DNA of 7,360 nt from Actinomycetes bacterium (GTDB lineage Bacteria; Actinomycetota; Aquicultoria; CAJVYJ01; JAUVQD01), in contig JAUWIO010000029.1 of assembly GCA_030605305.1 (NCBI GenBank), positions 1-7,360 on the forward strand, written 5' to 3'. The notes beneath the pieces were generated by a model. It made no database searches. It saw nothing but the letters and a program-made list of their open reading frames with translations, and had not been told where the DNA came from. The translations under genes and the position numbers were made by a program. This document shows, one piece after another, positions 5,875-7,360 of the stretch. Each line of letters begins with the position of its first letter. Position 1 is the first letter of the stretch.

Positions 5875-7360
5875 AGCACTGGGAATCCCACGCGCTGACC
5901 ATCATCTTGCTGACGACCATATCAACTATCGCGGCTTACGTAGTTCTGCAGTATAAAGCGAGAGTGGAGGAACGGTACGCTCTGGAGCAGCAAAAACGAG
6001 GTACCGCTGAGACCGAAGCGGCGACCCGCCGCGCACTGGGCCGGGCCGTTATCGACAATACCGGCGCGGTCGTCGTCATCCTCTCACCCGATCAACGTAT
6101 AGTCGACTTCAACCCGGAAGCGGAGCGCGTGTACGGCCGGGCACGCTCGGAAGGCGGTGGGCAAGACTATATGGACCTCTTCGTCCCGGAGCCGGCGCGA
6201 GCGGCCGTCATCGCCGACATGCAAAAAGTGATGGACGGGCAGCCTACACGAGGCTTCGAGAACGAGGTCGTGATTCCTAGTGGAGAGCCGCGCATTTTTT
6301 CCTGGTCGGTCAACAGGTACCTGGACCACCACGGGGAGCCGGCCGGCGTCGTCGCTATCGGCCTGGACATCACCGAGCGGCGGCGGAACGAGGAGGCGCT
6401 GGCAAAGAGCCACACGCGCAGTGCCGCTCTGCTCGCGACCCTCCCGGACATGGTCTTCGTCCTCGACGCCGATGGGACCTACCTGGACGTCGAGTTGACG
6501 GCTGAATTCAAACCATATATACAGCCTGAGGAGTTCCTGGGCCGAAACGTGACTGAAGTCTTGCCCCCGGATGTCGCTGCAAAAAGCCATCGGTATCTTG
6601 AGAGGACGCTCGCAACAAAAGAACAGCAGCACTTTGAGTACGGGTTGGCGATTGACGGAGAATTGCGTGACTACGAAGCCCGCCTGTCCGTACTCGGTCA
6701 AGACCAGGTGATGGGCGTGGTCAGCGACATCACTGAACGAAAGCAGATCGAGGGCGAGCTCGATCTAAGCTACCGGACACAGCGCGCGCTCAACGCCTTG
6801 CTGAAATTGTCTTTGGCGGAAATGGAACTCGACGAACAGCTGCACCAGGCACTCGACATTATCCTCGAAGCGCCGTTCATGCAGCTGACAGCGAAGGGCG
6901 GCATCTTTCTCGCCGTGGCCGACAAGTCGGAGTTGGAACTGCGAGCGACGCGCAACTTGCCTGAGACATTGACGACCATGTGCGGCAAAGTCCCCTTCGG
7001 CGAATGCTTGTGCGGCCGGGCTGCCGCTGAGGGCCGGATGCTCTTCAGTAGTCCTGGAGATGCGCGACACGAACACCACTACGAGGGGATGGGCCCCCAC
7101 GGTCACTATGTCGTCCCGATTAAATCAGCAGCTGAAAAGGGGCGGACACTCGGTGTCATCATCCTCTATATCGACCCTGAACACCCAAGAAAGGAAGAAG
7201 AGGAGCGGTTCTTGCGGGCTGGTGCGAACATCTTGGCCGGCTTGATCGAAAAGAGCGAAGCCCGGCAAAGACTAGCGGACAGCGAGAGACAGTACCGAAC
7301 ACTGGCTGAAGCGGCTCCGGACATCATCGTGATCATCGACCGCGATCACCGCCTCGAGTA
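5871..7360 (+). CDS. Membrane-tethered PAS-PAS-GAF-PAS sensor protein, 3' truncated (probable histidine kinase or other signalling enzyme)
   Basis: The frame is open from ATG 5871 to the window end (496 complete codons plus two bases), so the output domain is not visible. A single TM spans about residues 8-26 with no sizeable extracytoplasmic loop; basic residues after it place the rest in the cytoplasm. A short charged helix (28-58) leads to PAS 1 (about 57-170; FNPEAERVYG, ending GLDITERRR) and PAS 2 (about 181-292; LPDMVFVLDADG, ending VSDITERKQ). A GAF domain (about 303-460) follows, of the subtype bearing CGKVPFGECLCGRAA at 371-385 and HEHHYEGMGPHGHYVVPI at 400-417. A third PAS begins at about 471 (RQYRTLAEAAPDIIVIIDRD). 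A histidine kinase is the commonest output for this layout, but a diguanylate cyclase is possible. The ATG lacks a Shine-Dalgarno, so the start is chosen because it directly precedes the TM; leaderless or coupled initiation are options. Divergence from the operon hints at, but does not prove, a regulatory link. Confidence 0.88.
   Translation, partial: MKHWESHALTIILLTTISTIAAYVVLQYKARVEERYALEQQKRGTAETEAATRRALGRAVIDNTGAVVVILSPDQRIVDFNPEAERVYGRARSEGGGQDYMDLFVPEPARAAVIADMQKVMDGQPTRGFENEVVIPSGEPRIFSWSVNRYLDHHGEPAGVVAIGLDITERRRNEEALAKSHTRSAALLATLPDMVFVLDADGTYLDVELTAEFKPYIQPEEFLGRNVTEVLPPDVAAKSHRYLERTLATKEQQHFEYGLAIDGELRDYEARLSVLGQDQVMGVVSDITERKQIEGELDLSYRTQRALNALLKLSLAEMELDEQLHQALDIILEAPFMQLTAKGGIFLAVADKSELELRATRNLPETLTTMCGKVPFGECLCGRAAAEGRMLFSSPGDARHEHHYEGMGPHGHYVVPIKSAAEKGRTLGVIILYIDPEHPRKEEEERFLRAGANILAGLIEKSEARQRLADSERQYRTLAEAAPDIIVIIDRDHRLE

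Noticed and set aside
5627..5920. N-terminal 98-residue extension of the flavoprotein, or a separate small minus-strand gene here
   Set aside because: No family resemblance, many residues atypical of a coding extension, it crosses a good promoter and overlaps the divergent sensor start.
6084..6701. Minus-strand frame of 205 codons opposite the sensor
   Set aside because: The plus strand encodes clear PAS domains here; the antisense product has no recognisable motif.

Overview
The window looks like ordinary chromosomal DNA from a moderately GC-rich bacterium. Shine-Dalgarno sites are good (AAGGAGG, AGGAGGG) and genes are tightly packed. I cannot name a phylum with confidence. The mix of an Ig/FN3-like surface protein, a LURP-one-related protein, an FtsX-type exporter and a multi-PAS/GAF sensor would suit an environmental, possibly actinobacterial or other deep-branching, lineage. 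That is only an impression. I see no mobile element, tRNA, rRNA, CRISPR array or phage gene.

Layout, left to right. (1) Bases 2-697, plus strand: the visible part of a membrane-anchored protein with a Thr/Ala/Glu-rich stalk and a C-terminal Ig/FN3-like domain. Its beginning may lie outside the window. (2) Bases 702-5626, minus strand: five closely spaced genes that read as one operon. In transcription order they are an NADPH-dependent FMN reductase-type flavoprotein, a YjbQ/UPF0047 protein, an ABC ATPase of the LolD/MacB type, a large FtsX/MacB-type permease, and a LURP-one-related (tubby-like fold) protein. Gaps are 0, 17, 2 and 31 bases. A good sigma-70-like promoter lies just upstream of the first gene. 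(3) Bases 5627-5870: a divergent intergenic region holding that promoter, a perfect inverted repeat, a short direct repeat and an 11-codon ORF. (4) Bases 5871-7360, plus strand: the N-terminal 496 residues of a membrane-tethered sensor (TM, PAS, PAS, GAF, start of a third PAS). It is cut off by the window end before any output domain.

How they may work together. The ATPase and permease form a complete ABC module of the class that moves lipids, lipoproteins, peptides or drugs out of or within the membrane. No MacA-type adaptor or substrate-binding gene accompanies it. The LURP-one-related protein at the operon's end belongs to a fold related to tubby domains and phospholipid scramblases, so a membrane-lipid role for the operon is a reasonable guess but not shown. 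The flavoprotein and YjbQ look like general metabolic or redox genes sharing the transcript. The divergent sensor could be a regulator of the operon, but nothing seen in the sequence proves it.

I do not find clear evidence of a new defence or mobile system. The most interesting items are the exporter plus LURP-one-related pairing and the Cys/His-rich GAF domain of the sensor.
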